From assembly GCF_042646425.1 (NCBI RefSeq), contig NZ_JBHRTR010000013.1, positions 62,001 through 126,000 on the forward strand: a stretch of DNA of 64,000 nt, given 5' to 3'. Positions 7,440 to 15,124 of this stretch are shown one piece after another. Within the stretch, counting starts at the first letter, position 1, and every line of letters starts with the position of its first letter. The position numbers were made by a program, and so were the translations under genes. Source of the DNA: Marinibaculum pumilum. Its GTDB lineage: Bacteria; Pseudomonadota; Alphaproteobacteria; Ferrovibrionales; Ferrovibrionaceae. The notes below the pieces were generated by a model that saw only the letters and a program-made list of their open reading frames with translations, was not told the DNA's origin and ran no database searches.

Positions 7440-8954
7440 TCACCGCTCGGGGGACGGCTCCTCGTCGTCCCGGGCGCCCCGGGAATCGACAGGCTGCAGG
7501 GGGCTCACCGGGCGGGTGGGCTGCGGCACCCGGCCGACATCGATGCCGGCGAAGGAGGGGTCCGGCGGCCGCGGCACATAGGCAGCCACCGGAATGCCGC
7601 CGCGGCCGGACCGCGGGCCGGCCGGCGGCGGAATCTCCTCCAGCTGGCCGAGCCGCCGGCGGGCGCCGGGCGCCTTTGCCTCCAGCAGGTCCATGAAGCG
7701 CCGGCTGACCAGCAGGTAGGCATCCAGGGTGCTGGCGACCTGGACCAGTTCGCCCGCCTCCTCGACGGCGCGGCCGAAGCTGGCGAGGCGCCAGCGGGTC
7801 GCATCCCCCGCATTGCCGAAGGTCACCGGCCCATGATGCAGGACCAGGCGGAAGTCGAGCGTCGGGGCGCCCAGATGGCGCCGCTCCGCGTTCCATTCTG
7901 CGGCGGCCTGCATCACCGCGGTGGCGGTGTCCACCGCGTTGGGGACATCCTCCGGTCCGCTGCGCGGTGTGCCGAAGGTGGCGACCACCGCGTCGGTCTC
8001 GCTGCGGTTCACCGCGCCGTTGGCGTCGAACACAGCATCCATGACCAGGCGATGGAACCGGCGCAGGTCGGCGAAGGCCCCGTCGGCCGGCATTTCGATG
8101 AGGGAGCGGGCCAGGCCCGGGCAGGAAACCACCAGCACCGCGGCGTTCAGGGCGCGCGGGCGGGCGAACGGCTCGCGCATGCGGGCCAGCTCGACGACCA
8201 GTTCGGGCCGGTAGTGATTGTCGAGCGCGGCATGCACCCGTTCCCGGTGGATCAGCCGGTCCATCAGCCGGCGGGCGCGGTATAGTCCGAAACCCAGCAC
8301 CAGCCCGGTGAAGGCGAGCAGGCCGGCCTGGCCGAGCAGGACCACAAGGTCGACCCGCAGCCGCGGATCCGCCACCGCGGCCCGCGCCTCGGGCGACAGC
8401 TCCAGCCATTCGCGATAGGCCATCGGCCCGGTCATGCCGACGCTGGAGGCGATCCAGACGCCGCCGATCAGCCAGGCAAGGGCGGCGCTCGCGCCGGCGA
8501 TCGTGGTGACCCGCGGCGAATAGCTGAAGGCGGCGGCCACGATCAGCAGGTAGAGGAAGGCATGCTCGCTGCCATGCAACTGCACCGCCATCTGCACCCA
8601 CTGGTTCTCCCAGGGATTGGGGAGCAGGATCGCCGCGGTGACCAGGGCGGAATCGGCAATTGTCAGGCCATAGCGCATGGCCACGGCGCCGCGGCCCTGG
8701 CCGGCGAAGACCAGCGGTAGCCAGCCGGTGACCACCAGCGCAGCCAGCAGCACCAGCGGAAAGATGCCGGCCGGCCAGTTGGCATCCAGCACGACGAACA
8801 GCGCGACGACGCCGATCACCGCCAGGCGGAGATAGAAGATCCAGCGCCGGCCGACCTCCGCATCCTCCGCAATCGGGTCGGGCAGGGGTTCGTGCGCGGG
8901 CCGGCGGCGGTCGGCCTCCCCCGTGGCGGCCTGCGCCGACCGCTTCAGCGCCAT
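7440..8954 (-). CDS. Membrane protein with degenerate class III adenylate/guanylate cyclase domain
   Basis: The 504-residue protein has a charged N terminus, about six membrane helices between residues 38 and 220, and then a cyclase homology domain at about residues 250-440. The cyclase core keeps DAVVATFGTP and LVLHHGPVTFGNAGDATRW, which match the dimer-core and catalytic loops. Key positions are changed: the first metal aspartate segment (usually ADIRGFT-like) reads VVSCPGLA, and the usual GDxVNxAxRL segment reads FGRAVEEAGELVQ. Catalysis is therefore doubtful. A Pro- and Arg-rich tail of about 60 residues follows. The start overlaps the ubiD stop by ten bases, so it shares that operon. Confidence 0.75.
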   Translation of the reverse strand: MALKRSAQAATGEADRRRPAHEPLPDPIAEDAEVGRRWIFYLRLAVIGVVALFVVLDANWPAGIFPLVLLAALVVTGWLPLVFAGQGRGAVAMRYGLTIADSALVTAAILLPNPWENQWVQMAVQLHGSEHAFLYLLIVAAAFSYSPRVTTIAGASAALAWLIGGVWIASSVGMTGPMAYREWLELSPEARAAVADPRLRVDLVVLLGQAGLLAFTGLVLGFGLYRARRLMDRLIHRERVHAALDNHYRPELVVELARMREPFARPRALNAAVLVVSCPGLARSLIEMPADGAFADLRRFHRLVMDAVFDANGAVNRSETDAVVATFGTPRSGPEDVPNAVDTATAVMQAAAEWNAERRHLGAPTLDFRLVLHHGPVTFGNAGDATRWRLASFGRAVEEAGELVQVASTLDAYLLVSRRFMDLLEAKAPGARRRLGQLEEIPPPAGPRSGRGGIPVAAYVPRPPDPSFAGIDVGRVPQPTRPVSPLQPVDSRGARDDEEPSPER

Positions 8955-10453
8955 ATCGCGCGTCCCGATCCGGGCAGGCCCAGGCGCGGCCAGAGCCGGT
9001 CGACCCGGTCGACGATGTCCTGGCTCATGCGGATCTTCTCGCCCCAGTCACGCTTCGTTTCCGGCGGCCATTTGTTGGTGGCGTCCAGGCCGATCTTGCT
9101 GCCAAGACCGGAGTCCGGACTCGCAAAATCAAGGTAGTCGATCGGTGTGTCAGTGACGATTGTCACGTCGCGCGCAGGATCCATGCGGGTGGACACCGCC
9201 CACATCACGTCCTTCCAGTCGCGCGCGTCGATATCGTCGTCCACGACGATCACCCATTTCGTGTACATGAACTGCCGCAGATAGGACCAGACGCCCATCA
9301 TGATCCGCTTGGCATGGCCGGGATAGGCCTTGCGCATGGAGACCACGGCGATCCGGTAGGAGCAGCCTTCCGGCGGCAGCCAGAAATCCACGATCTCCGG
9401 GAACTGCTGCTGCAGCAGCGGGATGAAGACCTCGTTCAGCGCCTCGCCCAGCACGCTGGGCTCGTCCGGCGGGCGTCCGGTGAAGGTCGACAGGTAGATC
9501 GGCCGGTGCCGTCGGGTGATCGCGGTGACGGTGAAGACCGGGAAGCGTTCCACCGCGTTGTAGTAGCCGGTATGGTCGCCATAGGGCCCCTCGTCGGCAT
9601 AGTCGTCCAGGCTGACATGGCCTTCCAGGACGATCTCCGCCTCCGCCGGCACCTTCAGCGGCACCGTGCGGCAGGGCACGAGCTCCACCTTGCGGCCGCG
9701 CAGCAGGCCGGCGAACTGGTACTCCGACAGGGTGTCGGGCACCGGGGTGACGGCGGCCAGGATGGTGCCCGGATCGGCGCCGATCACCGCCGCCGCCGGT
9801 AGCGGCTCGCGCTTCGCCTTGCCCCAGCGGGCATGGTGCTGCGCGCCGCCACGATGGCGCAGCCAGCGCATGATGGTGCGGTTCCGGTCCAGCACCTGCA
9901 TCCGGTAGATGCCCAGGTTGAAACTGTCCTCGCGCGCATCGCCGGGGCCCTTTGTGACCACCAGCGGCCAGGTGATCAGCGGCGCCGGCTCGCCCGGCCA
10001 GCAGGTCTGCACCGGCAGGCGGGTCAGGTCGATCGCACTGCCCTCCTGCACCACCTCCTGTGCCGGGCCGCGGCTCACGGTCTTCGGCTGCATGGCGAAG
10101 ACGGTCTTCGCCAGCGGCAGCATCTCCAGCGCCTGTCGCCAGCCGCCGGGCGGTTCGGGCTGGCGCAGGAAGGCCAGGGTCTCGCCCACCGCGCGCAGTT
10201 CCGACGGGGTCCTGTCCATGCCCCAGGCGACCCGCTCCACGGTGCCGAACAGGTTCACCAGCACCGGCATGTCGCTGCGGTTGCCATCCGGCATCACCGG
10301 ATGCTCGAACAGCACCGCCGGCCCGCCCTCGGCCAGGAGGCGGGTCTGGATCTCCGTCATCTCCAGCACGGTGGAGACAGGCTCGCGCACCCGCACCAGG
10401 CGGTTCTCCGCCGACAGACGGTCGATGAATTCGCGAAGGGAGGCGTAGGGCAT
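8945..10453 (-). CDS. ubiD: UbiD family decarboxylase (3-polyprenyl-4-hydroxybenzoate decarboxylase)
   Basis: This 502-residue enzyme of the UbiD family removes the carboxyl group from polyprenyl-hydroxybenzoate in ubiquinone synthesis, using prenylated FMN made by UbiX. The sequence has EDSFNLGIYRMQVLDRNRT with the prFMN-binding arginine region, then AEIVLEGHVSLDDYADEGPY with the paired glutamates and GDHTGYY. The length is as usual. It lies 24 bases after ubiA on the same strand, the expected pathway neighbour. Assignment to ubiquinone synthesis rests on that neighbour; UbiD paralogues act on other aromatic acids. No ubiX gene is in the window. Confidence 0.92.
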   Translation of the reverse strand: MPYASLREFIDRLSAENRLVRVREPVSTVLEMTEIQTRLLAEGGPAVLFEHPVMPDGNRSDMPVLVNLFGTVERVAWGMDRTPSELRAVGETLAFLRQPEPPGGWRQALEMLPLAKTVFAMQPKTVSRGPAQEVVQEGSAIDLTRLPVQTCWPGEPAPLITWPLVVTKGPGDAREDSFNLGIYRMQVLDRNRTIMRWLRHRGGAQHHARWGKAKREPLPAAAVIGADPGTILAAVTPVPDTLSEYQFAGLLRGRKVELVPCRTVPLKVPAEAEIVLEGHVSLDDYADEGPYGDHTGYYNAVERFPVFTVTAITRRHRPIYLSTFTGRPPDEPSVLGEALNEVFIPLLQQQFPEIVDFWLPPEGCSYRIAVVSMRKAYPGHAKRIMMGVWSYLRQFMYTKWVIVVDDDIDARDWKDVMWAVSTRMDPARDVTIVTDTPIDYLDFASPDSGLGSKIGLDATNKWPPETKRDWGEKIRMSQDIVDRVDRLWPRLGLPGSGRAIWR

Positions 10454-10477
10454 GGCGGCGGGTCCCGGTGCCGGCGC

Positions 10478-11407
10478 TCAGAGCGGCAGCGGTGCCGCGG
10501 CCAGATGGCCGAGGGCGATGGCCGCCAGCACCAGCAGTCCGGTCAGCTTGTTGGCGCGGAACTTGTTCAGGCAATCCTGCCAGTCGTCGATGTCGACCCG
10601 TACGGTCTGCCATGCCATATGGGCCGCCGGCAGGACGAGGGCGAGGTAGAGCGGCCAGGCGAGGCCGGCCAACCAGCCGGACAGGGCGACCAGGACGATG
10701 GTCATGGCATAGACCGCCCAGAGGAAGGGCCGGGTCGCGCCACCCAGGCGGCGGGCGGAGGATTTCACCCCGATCAGGGCATCGTCCTGCTTGTCCTGGT
10801 GGGCGTAGATCGTGTCGTAGCCCAGGGTCCAGAAGATGCCGGCGAGGTAGAGGACCGCCGGCGCCGCCGCGAACCCGTCGGTCACCGCTGCCCAGCCCAT
10901 CAGCGCCCCCCAGTTGAAGGCCAGGCCCAGGAACAGCTGCGGCCACCAGGTGAAGCGCTTCATGAAGGGATAGATCGCCACCAGGCCCAGCGAGCCGATG
11001 CCCAGCCAGACCGCCATCGGGGTCAGCTGCAGCAGAACCGCCAGGCCGACCAGCGCCTGGACGCCCAGCCAGATCCAGGCGCCGCGCACGCTGGCGCGGC
11101 CCGACGGCAGCGGCCGGTTGCGGGTGCGCTCCACCATGCCGTCGAAGCGGCGGTCGACGATGTCGTTGAAGGTGCAGCCGGCGCCGCGCATCGCCATCGC
11201 GCCAATGCCGAACAGCAGCAGCAGCCGCGCCAGTTCCAGCGGCGAACCCGGCATCGCCAGCGCCACCGACCACCAGCAGGGCAGCAGCAGCAGCCAGGTA
11301 CCGATCGGCCGGTCCAGCCGCGACAGCTCCAGATAGGGGCGCCAGGGATCCGGGCTGAAGCGGATGATCCAGTTGTCGCGCGCGGCGTCTGCGATATGGG
11401 CGGTCAT
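10478..11407 (-). CDS. ubiA: 4-hydroxybenzoate polyprenyltransferase
   Basis: The 309-residue integral membrane protein has both aspartate-rich motifs of the UbiA family: FNDIVDRRFDGMVERTRNRP near residues 81-100 and GYDTIYAHQDKQDD in the second half. Each binds magnesium and the prenyl diphosphate. About eight to nine membrane helices can be seen. It attaches the isoprenoid tail to 4-hydroxybenzoate, which UbiD (next gene) then decarboxylates. It is divergent from rsmE across 146 bases, so its promoter should lie there. Confidence 0.93.
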   Translation of the reverse strand: MTAHIADAARDNWIIRFSPDPWRPYLELSRLDRPIGTWLLLLPCWWSVALAMPGSPLELARLLLLFGIGAMAMRGAGCTFNDIVDRRFDGMVERTRNRPLPSGRASVRGAWIWLGVQALVGLAVLLQLTPMAVWLGIGSLGLVAIYPFMKRFTWWPQLFLGLAFNWGALMGWAAVTDGFAAAPAVLYLAGIFWTLGYDTIYAHQDKQDDALIGVKSSARRLGGATRPFLWAVYAMTIVLVALSGWLAGLAWPLYLALVLPAAHMAWQTVRVDIDDWQDCLNKFRANKLTGLLVLAAIALGHLAAAPLPL

Positions 11408-11553
11408 GGCCGGGTCGTGCCTGTCGCGGAAGGTCCGCGGCAGCGGCCCTCCCGTTCATCCTTGTATTGTCCTCGTCCGGTGCCGGTCTTATCACGGCTT
11501 GCGGCCGCGAACGAGGCGCGGCCGGGTTCGGGGAACAGGATAGGGCAGGCTGC

Positions 11554-12300
11554 ATGAGCGAGGTCCGGCACCGCATCCGCACCAGGCTTTTCGTCGCCGA
11601 GCCGTTGCATTCCGGCGCCGAAGTGATGCTGCTCGGCAATGATGCGAATCATGTGCTGCGGGTGCTGCGCATGACCGTCGGCGACAGCCTACGGCTGTTC
11701 AACGGCCGGCATGGCGAATGGTCCGCGCAGATCACCGTAAACGCGAAGCGCTCCGCAACCCTGCAGGTGGCGGAGCAGCTGCGGACCCAGACCGTCGCGC
11801 GGGGGCCGGTGCTGGCCTTCGCGCCGATCCGGCGCCAGCGCATGGACTGGCTGCTGGAGAAGGCGACCGAGCTCGGCGCCGCGCATCTGGTTCCGGTGAT
11901 CACCGCCCATACCCAAATGAAGGACCTGCGCGTCGACCGCGCGCTCGCAGTGACGCGCGAGGCGGCCCAGCAATGCGAGCGGCTGGACCTGCCGGAAATT
12001 TCGATGGTGACATCGCTGGCGGCGTTCCTGGAGGGCTGGCCCGCCGGCCAGCCGCTGCTGTTCTGCGACGAGATGGGGGCGGATCGGCCTGCGCCGGCTT
12101 TGCTGTCGGCGATGCCGGACGGGGCGGTCCCGGCCGTCCTCGTCGGGCCGGAGGGCGGTTTCGACGCGGAGGAGCGGGCGGCGGTGCGGGCGCATCCGGC
12201 AGCCTGCGCGCTGGACCTGGGAGCCAACATCCTGCGGGCGGAGACGGCCGGCATCGCGGCACTGGCGCTGCTGGCCGCCTGGCGCGGCGGCGCGGGCTGA
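11554..12300 (+). CDS. rsmE: 16S rRNA (uracil(1498)-N3)-methyltransferase
   Basis: The 248-residue protein is a SPOUT-fold methyltransferase. It has an N-terminal PUA-like domain (RLFVAEPLHSGAEVMLLGND, then HVLRVLRMTVGDSLRLFNG) and the C-terminal knot with VLVGPEGGFDAEE and LGANILRAETAGIAAL, the S-adenosylmethionine site. It methylates U1498 of 16S rRNA in the assembled 30S subunit. An open frame starts at 11467, but the family N terminus and the position of the PUA domain fit the ATG at 11554. A short GC hairpin (12302-12317) follows the stop. Confidence 0.94.
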   Translation: MSEVRHRIRTRLFVAEPLHSGAEVMLLGNDANHVLRVLRMTVGDSLRLFNGRHGEWSAQITVNAKRSATLQVAEQLRTQTVARGPVLAFAPIRRQRMDWLLEKATELGAAHLVPVITAHTQMKDLRVDRALAVTREAAQQCERLDLPEISMVTSLAAFLEGWPAGQPLLFCDEMGADRPAPALLSAMPDGAVPAVLVGPEGGFDAEERAAVRAHPAACALDLGANILRAETAGIAALALLAAWRGGAG

Positions 12301-12325
12301 GGGCCGCACCGGCGGCCTCCGCCAC

Positions 12326-12354
12326 TTGCGTGCATACGCAATGTTCGCTACAGG
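12326..12354 (+). promoter_or_regulatory. Candidate gshA promoter with overlapping inverted repeat
   Basis: A TTGCGT box (12326-12331) is followed after 17 bases by TACAGG (12349-12354). The -35 box is itself one arm of the perfect inverted repeat TTGCGT-GCAT-ACGCAA (12326-12341), so a protein bound there could occlude the polymerase. The start would leave a leader of roughly 100 bases before gshA. The -10 box is weak, so the promoter call is tentative; the palindrome is seen directly. Confidence 0.4.
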
Positions 12355-12462
12355 GCCGGACATCAGGCCCGTCTGCCGGACATGGCGTCGGGGCAGAATC
12401 CAGCCCGGCGCCGCCCTCTCCGGCGCTGCAGGTACCGGGCAGCTCTCAGGGGGGCAGCGTAA

Positions 12463-13827
12463 ATGTCCGGTCCGTCCCGTTCCTCGCCGGAACCGATCAC
12501 CGATATCGCCCAGCTCGTCGCCGACCTGGAATCGGGGTGCAAGCCGCGCGCCGCCTGGCGCATCGGCACCGAGCACGAGAAGTTCGCCTTCGACCTCGAT
12601 ACCCTGCGGCCGCTGCCCTACGAGGGCGAGAAAAGCATCCATGCCATGCTCTCCGGCCTGACCCGCTTCGGCTGGGAACCGATCCTGGAAGGTGAGACGA
12701 TCATCGGCCTGAAGCTCGATGGCCAGTCGGTCAGCCTGGAGCCCGGCGGCCAGTTCGAGCTGTCCGGCGCGCCGCTCGCCACCCTGCACGACACCTGCAA
12801 GGAGGTGAACGACCATCTCCACCAGGTGAAGGCGGTGGATTCGGAACTCGGCACCGGCGTTTTCGGCCTGGGCTTCCAGCCGAAATGGACGCGGGCGGAC
12901 ATCCCGGTCATGCCCAAGGGCCGCTACGGCATCATGAAGGCCTACATGCCCAAGAAGGGCGATCTGGGGCTCGACATGATGTTCCGCACCTGCACCATCC
13001 AGGTGAACCTCGACTTCGAGAGCGAGGCCGACATGGTGCAGAAGTTCCGCATTTCCCAGGCGCTGCAGCCGGTCGCCACGGCGCTGTTCGCCAACTCGCC
13101 ATTCACCGAGGGCAAGCCCAACGGCTTCCTGTCCTATCGCAGCCATATCTGGACCGACACCGATCCCGACCGCTGCGGCCTGCTGCCGTTCGTGCACGAG
13201 GACGGCATGGGCTTCGAGCGCTACGTGCAGCATGTCCTCGACGTGCCGATGTACTTCGTCTACCGCGACGGCCGCTATATCGACGCGTCCGGGCAGAGCT
13301 TCCGCGACTTCATGGACGGCCGCCTGCCGGCGCTGCCCGGGGAGCGGCCGACGATGGGCGACTGGCACGACCATCTGACGACCCTGTTCCCGGAGGTGCG
13401 GCTGAAGCACTACATGGAGATGCGGGGCGCCGATGGCGGGCCGTGGATGCGGATCTGCGCCCTGCCGGCGCTGTGGGTCGGACTGCTGTATGACAGCGTG
13501 GCGCAGGACAGCGCCTGGCAGCTGGTCAAGGACTGGCCGGTGCCGGAGATCGAGCGGCTGCGGTCCGAGGTGCCCCGGCAGGGCCTGCGCGCCAGGATCG
13601 ACGACCGGACCCTGCGGGACGTCTCGCGGGACGTGCTGGCGATCGCGGAAGCGGGCCTGCGGCGCCGCGGCCGCCGCAACGCCTCCGGTGACGACGAGAG
13701 CGGTTTCCTGGACCCCCTGAACGCGATCGTGGAGAGCGGCCGCACCCCGGCGGAGGACCTGCTGGCCCGCTACGAGAAGCATTGGGGTGGCTCGGTCGAT
13801 CCGATCTTCACCGAACAGGCCTATTGA
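12463..13827 (+). CDS. gshA: Glutamate-cysteine ligase, plant/alphaproteobacterial type
   Basis: The 454-residue enzyme joins glutamate and cysteine with ATP, the first step of glutathione synthesis. The sequence matches the GCS2/plant-like family: WRIGTEHEKFAFDLDTLRPL near residues 29-48, SLEPGGQFELSGAPLATLH, PVMPKGRYGIMKAYMPKKG, and the C-terminal IVESGRTPAEDLLARYEKHW. This family is unlike the enterobacterial GshA and is typical for alphaproteobacteria. No gshB lies nearby. The ATG at 12463 follows GGGGGGCAGCG and gives the expected N terminus. Confidence 0.94.
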   Translation: MSGPSRSSPEPITDIAQLVADLESGCKPRAAWRIGTEHEKFAFDLDTLRPLPYEGEKSIHAMLSGLTRFGWEPILEGETIIGLKLDGQSVSLEPGGQFELSGAPLATLHDTCKEVNDHLHQVKAVDSELGTGVFGLGFQPKWTRADIPVMPKGRYGIMKAYMPKKGDLGLDMMFRTCTIQVNLDFESEADMVQKFRISQALQPVATALFANSPFTEGKPNGFLSYRSHIWTDTDPDRCGLLPFVHEDGMGFERYVQHVLDVPMYFVYRDGRYIDASGQSFRDFMDGRLPALPGERPTMGDWHDHLTTLFPEVRLKHYMEMRGADGGPWMRICALPALWVGLLYDSVAQDSAWQLVKDWPVPEIERLRSEVPRQGLRARIDDRTLRDVSRDVLAIAEAGLRRRGRRNASGDDESGFLDPLNAIVESGRTPAEDLLARYEKHWGGSVDPIFTEQAY

Positions 13828-13852
13828 CGGGCACTTCCGGGAGGCACGTGCG

Positions 13853-14335
13853 ATGGACAGGCTGCTGCCGGCCGCTTCACGGATCGCGGAGATCCTGAAG
13901 GCAAGGGAACAGACGCTCGCCGTTTCGGAATCCGCGGCGGGTGGGCTGATCTCCGCCGCCCTGCTGGCGGTGCCGGGGGCATCGGCCTTCTATCTGGGCG
14001 GCGGCGTGATCTACACCCGGCCGGCGCGGCGCGCCCTGCTGGGCCTCTCCGACCGGGAGGTGAAGGCGAAGGGCGCGACGGAGAGCTATGCCCTGGTCGC
14101 CGCCCGCACGATCCGCGAGCGGCTGGAGGCCGACTGGGCGATCGGCGAATCCGGCGTCGCGGGTCCGACGGGCAGTCGCTACGGCCATCCGCCGGGCCAT
14201 GCCGGCATCGCCGTCGCCGGGCCGGTGGAACTGGCCGAAACCGTGCAGACCGGCCTTGACGACAGGGTGGAGAACATGCGCCTTTTCGGCATCGCCGCCC
14301 TGGACCTGCTCGAGCGGGTCCTGCGACAGGACTGA
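13853..14335 (+). CDS. CinA C-terminal domain family protein (nicotinamide-nucleotide amidohydrolase)
   Basis: The 160-residue protein is a stand-alone CinA C-terminal domain of the PncC type, which deamidates nicotinamide mononucleotide to recycle NAD. Visible hallmarks are TLAVSESAAGGLISAALLAV at about residues 21-40, FYLGGGVIYT, and the glycine-rich WAIGESGVAGPTGSRYGHPPG. The ATG at 13853 has GGGAGG about eight bases upstream, while the open frame reaching back into gshA has no site. The gene follows gshA by 25 bases and may share its transcript. The reaction is inferred from the family. Confidence 0.85.
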   Translation: MDRLLPAASRIAEILKAREQTLAVSESAAGGLISAALLAVPGASAFYLGGGVIYTRPARRALLGLSDREVKAKGATESYALVAARTIRERLEADWAIGESGVAGPTGSRYGHPPGHAGIAVAGPVELAETVQTGLDDRVENMRLFGIAALDLLERVLRQD

Positions 14336-14492
14336 CCGGCGGCGATGGAACCACGGCGGAGCCCTGGGTTTTCCAGACGGGGATTTCCCTGAGGTTGAGC
14401 GGTCCGCTCCGGTCGGCCGGCTTGGTGCCGGCTGGTGGGCGGAGCGCGGATCCGCAGCATGACGGTGCGCTACCGCGCCAGGAAGGAGAGAG

Positions 14493-14702
14493 ATGCCGAC
14501 CGGTACTGTGAAATGGTTCAACGCGACGAAGGGCTATGGCTTCATCGAGCCGTCCGCCGGCGGGCCGGATGCCTTCGTGCACATCTCCGCGGTGGAGCGG
14601 GCCGGCATGGCGTCCCTCCGCGAGGGGCAGAAGGTGGAATACGAACTGGTGACCGGCCGCAACGGCAAGCAGGCCGCGGAGAACCTGGTCGCGCTCGATT
14701 GA
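14493..14702 (+). CDS. Cold-shock protein, CspA family
   Basis: The 69-residue protein is a single cold-shock OB domain. It begins with TGTVKWFNATKGYGFIEP, which contains RNP1 (KGYGFIEP), and continues with DAFVHISAVERAG (RNP2). It binds single-stranded RNA and DNA and relieves secondary structure. The start has an AAGGAGAGAG ribosome site just upstream. The 157-base leader contains small hairpins, for example GAGCG-GTC-CGCTC, but no clear cold-shock box could be named. A GCCCCG-ACA-CGGGGC hairpin (14727-14741) lies after the stop and may end the transcript. Confidence 0.95.
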   Translation: MPTGTVKWFNATKGYGFIEPSAGGPDAFVHISAVERAGMASLREGQKVEYELVTGRNGKQAAENLVALD

Positions 14703-15124
14703 GCGCTGACGGCTGATTCCGGGCCCGCCCCGACACGGGGCTGACGGATCGGCGGGGCCGGTCCGGACGGTGCGGGCGCCCCAGTGGCGGCCGTGCCGCG
14801 GCCCGGCCTCTTTCCCGGCCGGCCTCTTTGGTGTTGCGGCCCCTGTGTCGTCGCGGCCCCTGTGTCGGCCGGCTACCTCTGTGTCGGCCCGCTCCTCCTT
14901 GTCCTGAGCGCGGATTTCTGGCGCCGGCAGCGCAGGGCCAATTCCCTGAACAGATCAAGAAATCGTTTCCAGAATCGCGCGCCGCGACGGGCCGATTATT
15001 TTAATTTCGTGAAAACGGTTTAGCTCAAGAAACCGAAATAAAGACGAAATAGGCCTGCAATACTAATTTCGTTGTCTGTGGTCACCACCGCACGGTTCGA
15101 TCCGTGACTGCGGGAGTGACGCGG
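14703..15124. other. Intergenic region upstream of the two-partner secretion locus
   Basis: No gene is visible in these 422 bases. The first part is GC-rich and includes a 17-base tandem repeat with core GCGGCCCCTGTGTCG at 14836 and 14853. The second part, from about 14940, is clearly poorer in GC than the rest of the window. It holds ATTTCGT at 15004 and 15066 with its inverse ACGAAAT at 15044, the inverted repeat CGGTTT/AAACCG (15016-15035), and a hairpin CACGG-TTCGAT-CCGTG (15091-15106) just before the exoprotein start. This is the likely control region of the locus; no convincing -35/-10 pair was found. Confidence 0.55.

Noticed and set aside
15091..15106. T-arm-like hairpin CACGG-TTCGAT-CCGTG suggesting a tRNA
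   Set aside because: The loop is six bases, and no acceptor, D or anticodon arm can be folded upstream.
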